DNA of 6,397 nt, from NCBI GenBank assembly GCA_030620915.1, contig JAUXIR010000091.1, positions 1-6,397 on the forward strand. Direction: 5' to 3'. This DNA comes from Geopsychrobacter sp. (lineage in GTDB: Bacteria > Desulfobacterota > Desulfuromonadia > Desulfuromonadales > Geopsychrobacteraceae). The notes under the pieces were generated by a model. It was not told the origin of the DNA and did no database searches. It was given only the letters and a program-made list of their open reading frames with translations. The translations under genes were made by a program, and so were the position numbers. Of this stretch, positions 4,598-6,397 are shown piece after piece; positions within the stretch are counted from its first letter, which is position 1; each line of letters opens with the position of its first letter.

Positions 4598-6046
4598 ATG
4601 AAAATACTGAAAGCCGGATCATCAATGTTTCTGCTGCTGGCGCTCACCGCAGCCGGTCTGCTCTTGCCGCCGGATGTTCTCGCCCAGAAAGCCGGTCTTG
4701 AAAGCCTGCGCCAGACCGGGCTGGCTTTTCGCGAGGTCGCCAAGCAGGTCTCTCCGGCGGTGGTCTTCATCAAGGTTGAAAAAGAAGTTGAAGCGCAGGC
4801 GAGCAGGAATCCATTTAATTCCCCCTTCGGCGACGAATTCTTCCGCCGCTTCTTCGGTCAGCCACCGCAACATCGCGAGCCCCCGCAGCAACGGCCCAAA
4901 AAACGCGCAATGGGGCAGGGGAGCGGCTTTCTCCTCTCGCCAGACGGCTATATCATGACCAATAATCACGTTGTCGAAGGCGCCGATCAGGTGACCGTCA
5001 CCCTGCTCGACGGCCGTGAATACAAGGCCGATATCGTCGGCACCGATCCGCCCAGCGATGTCGCGATTATCAAGATTGATGAGACCGACCTGCCCTTCCT
5101 GCGCCTCAGTGATTCCGACAAGCTTCAAGTCGGTGACTGGGTGCTGGCCTTCGGCAACCCCTTCGGTCTCTCCCATACCCTGACCGCCGGAATCGTCAGC
5201 GCCAAGGGGCGCAGCGGCATGGGTCTGAATGAATATGAAAATTTCATTCAGACCGACGCCGCGATCAATCCCGGCAACTCGGGTGGACCACTGATCAATC
5301 TCGACGGCCAGGTTGTCGGGATGAATACCGCTATCTTCAGCCGCAGCGGCGGCTACATGGGGATCGGCTTCGCCATCCCGATCAACATGGCTCAGCGTAT
5401 TCGTGAACAACTGGTCGACAGCGGCAGCGTCACCCGCGGTCGCCTCGGGGTATATATTCAGGACATGACCCCTGATCTCGCCGAATCCTTTGAACTCGAC
5501 AAGACCGAAGGGATTCTGGTGACCCAGGTCATGGCCGATTCCGCGGCCGCTAAGGCTGGTCTCAAACAGGGGGATCTGGTTCTCAAAATGGATGGCAAGA
5601 AGGTCGGTAAGGTTGCTGATTTCCGCAATCGGGTCTCCTTCACCACCCCCGGAACCAAGGTCAAACTGCTGATCCAGCGCAACGGCAAGGAGCAGATCCT
5701 GACAGTAAAAATCGGCAAACTTGAAACCGACGCCGAGGGCCGGCCGGCGGCAAGCAGCAAGCTGTCGAAACTCGGCCTGAGTCTGCAGGAACTCAATGAT
5801 GAGCTGGCCGAAAAGTTCGAATATCAGGGGCAGGTCGGCGTACTGGTTACCGAGGTGGTCCCAGGATCCGTCGCTGCGCGTGCCGGCATCAAGCGTGGCG
5901 ACCTGATTCAGGAAGTGAATCGCGCAGAGGTCAAAACCCCGGCCGATGTGCGTAAGGCTATCGAGGAGAATCGACGCAGTTCGTTACTGCTGTTGGTTCG
6001 TCAAGAGCAGGCGACCCGCTATCTGGCGCTTAAACTCGACGACTGA
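4598..6046 (+). CDS. htrA: Periplasmic serine protease of the Do/HtrA (DegP/DegQ) family
   Basis: The 482-residue precursor has a signal peptide (about 1-29; hydrophobic core FLLLALTAAGLLL, likely cleavage after VLA). The mature protein should act in the periplasm, where HtrA proteins degrade or chaperone misfolded envelope proteins. The trypsin-like domain (about 40-275) has a complete triad: H124 in TNNHVVEG, D154 in SDVAIIKI and S228 in NPGNSGGP. A proline/arginine-rich LA-loop segment (about 70-104, with FFRRFFGQPPQ) precedes the GSGF strand, as in Do-type proteases. Two PDZ domains follow (about 281-373, GRLGVYIQD to VKIG; and about 388-478), giving the protease-PDZ-PDZ order and near-usual length of DegP/DegQ. 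It is cotranscribed with the receiver gene from the predicted sigma54 promoter and ends at a strong hairpin. DegP and DegQ cannot be told apart reliably here. Confidence 0.95.
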   Translation: MKILKAGSSMFLLLALTAAGLLLPPDVLAQKAGLESLRQTGLAFREVAKQVSPAVVFIKVEKEVEAQASRNPFNSPFGDEFFRRFFGQPPQHREPPQQRPKKRAMGQGSGFLLSPDGYIMTNNHVVEGADQVTVTLLDGREYKADIVGTDPPSDVAIIKIDETDLPFLRLSDSDKLQVGDWVLAFGNPFGLSHTLTAGIVSAKGRSGMGLNEYENFIQTDAAINPGNSGGPLINLDGQVVGMNTAIFSRSGGYMGIGFAIPINMAQRIREQLVDSGSVTRGRLGVYIQDMTPDLAESFELDKTEGILVTQVMADSAAAKAGLKQGDLVLKMDGKKVGKVADFRNRVSFTTPGTKVKLLIQRNGKEQILTVKIGKLETDAEGRPAASSKLSKLGLSLQELNDELAEKFEYQGQVGVLVTEVVPGSVAARAGIKRGDLIQEVNRAEVKTPADVRKAIEENRRSSLLLLVRQEQATRYLALKLDD

Positions 6047-6075
6047 CTGCGTGGCGGAAAATAGTTGGCACCAGG

Positions 6076-6120
6076 CAAATGCCTTCCTGAGCGAATCGGG
6101 AAGGCATTTGTCGTTTAATT
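6076..6120 (+). terminator. Rho-independent-like terminator after htrA
   Basis: CAAATGCCTTCC (6076-6087) pairs perfectly with GGAAGGCATTTG (6099-6110). The stem extends by T-G, G-C and A-T pairs to about 15 bp, closed by a GCGAA loop (6091-6095). TCGTTTAATT follows, a moderate T tract. It lies 30 bp past the htrA stop and separates the protease operon from the next promoter. Confidence 0.85.
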
Positions 6121-6134
6121 CCATACCGGCCGGG

Positions 6135-6162
6135 TTGTAAATCGGCAAGAGTGAAGTACAAT
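6135..6162 (+). promoter_or_regulatory. Sigma70-type promoter for the downstream exported protein
   Basis: TTGTAA (6135-6140) and TACAAT (6157-6162) form -35 and -10 boxes with a 16-bp spacer, matching the consensus at 4 and 5 of 6 positions. Transcription would begin near 6169, leaving a leader of about 89 nt. The leader holds a small hairpin (AATCC-AGAG-GGATT, 6216-6229) and two copies of CTGATCAA (6174-6181 and 6238-6245). The position directly after the htrA terminator fits a new transcription unit. Confidence 0.55.
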
Positions 6163-6257
6163 TCCCTATGCGTCTGATCAAGGCTCTACGCAGTTAATAA
6201 TTCACATTCCTATTCAATCCAGAGGGATTCCGTCAACCTGATCAAAAGGAGACAAAA

Positions 6258-6397
6258 ATGCTACCAAAGCGGATCATTGTTGTTGTGAGTCTGGTGTGCC
6301 TGATTCTGAGCGGAGGGATCGGTCTTGCCCTGGCCGGAGGGATGTCACCACCTGCTGCCGATGGCAAAGCGGTCTATGACTACATTACTAAGACCAA
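6258..6397 (+). CDS. Exported protein, N-terminal part; possibly cytochrome P460-like (partial)
   Basis: The gene runs off the end of the window; 46 codons are visible. The ATG follows AAAGGAGA (6245-6252) at a good distance. The product starts with a basic n-region (MLPKR) and a hydrophobic stretch (IIVVVSLVCLILSGGIGLALA), a signal peptide probably cleaved after ALA, so the protein should reach the periplasm. The cysteine in that stretch (C14) is not followed by a typical lipobox cleavage site. The mature start contains DGKAVYDYITKT, which recalls the start of cytochrome P460-family or related periplasmic haem proteins in Geobacter relatives. This is a memory-based resemblance and no haem-binding CxxCH is in view. 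The gene has its own promoter, so a link to the protease operon is not shown. Confidence 0.75.
   Translation, partial: MLPKRIIVVVSLVCLILSGGIGLALAGGMSPPAADGKAVYDYITKT

Noticed and set aside
4622..5410. 262-codon open frame on the minus strand antisense to htrA
   Set aside because: It lies wholly inside htrA, whose frame has a full catalytic triad and PDZ domains. The antisense product has no recognisable motif and is a by-product of GC-rich codon use.
5984..6181. 65-codon minus-strand frame over the htrA end and terminator
   Set aside because: It crosses the terminator hairpin and the downstream promoter and has no recognisable features.

Overview
The window looks like chromosomal DNA of a free-living, diderm, probably anaerobic bacterium. 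The gene mix and protein style most resemble the Desulfuromonadales/Geobacter relatives (Desulfuromonadota): a sigma54-type two-component system, a tandem universal stress protein, a YlqF/RbgA GTPase and a periplasmic protein of possible cytochrome P460 type. This placement is inference. No mobile element, tRNA, rRNA or CRISPR array was seen.

Layout. Bases 1-142 hold the 3' end of a ribosome-biogenesis GTPase gene (YlqF/RbgA type, + strand). It converges on a two-domain universal stress protein gene (252-1073, - strand). The gap between them carries a repeat-rich hairpin region. A divergent intergenic region (1074-1213) holds a 20-bp palindrome next to the usp start and a repeated CTGCAG motif next to a TATAAT box. 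From there run a membrane sensor histidine kinase (1214-2662) and an overlapping NtrC-family sigma54 activator (2655-3998). A 164-bp intergenic region follows, then a stand-alone receiver protein (4163-4591) and a Do-type periplasmic serine protease HtrA/DegP (4598-6046), closed by a strong hairpin. The last 140 bases begin an exported protein with its own sigma70-like promoter.

Main result. The 3999-4162 gap contains what appears to be a complete sigma54 control region in textbook order. Two 15-bp palindromes (GGGGCA-N3-TGCCCC) form four half-sites exactly 9 bp apart. An IHF-like site comes next, then a -24/-12 element with the correct GG-N10-GC spacing, a ribosome binding site and a GTG start. 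Because the preceding gene encodes a sigma54 activator with a Fis-type DNA-binding domain, the simplest reading is a self-contained envelope-stress circuit. In it the membrane kinase phosphorylates the NtrC-type regulator, which binds the palindromes and switches on the lone receiver plus the HtrA protease. The receiver could feed back on the kinase, for example as a phosphate sink, but that is speculation. HtrA/DegP in enterobacteria is controlled by sigmaE and Cpx, so control by sigma54 and a linked NtrC-type pair would be a different wiring. The activator has GAFTDA in place of the usual GAFTGA sigma54-contact loop.
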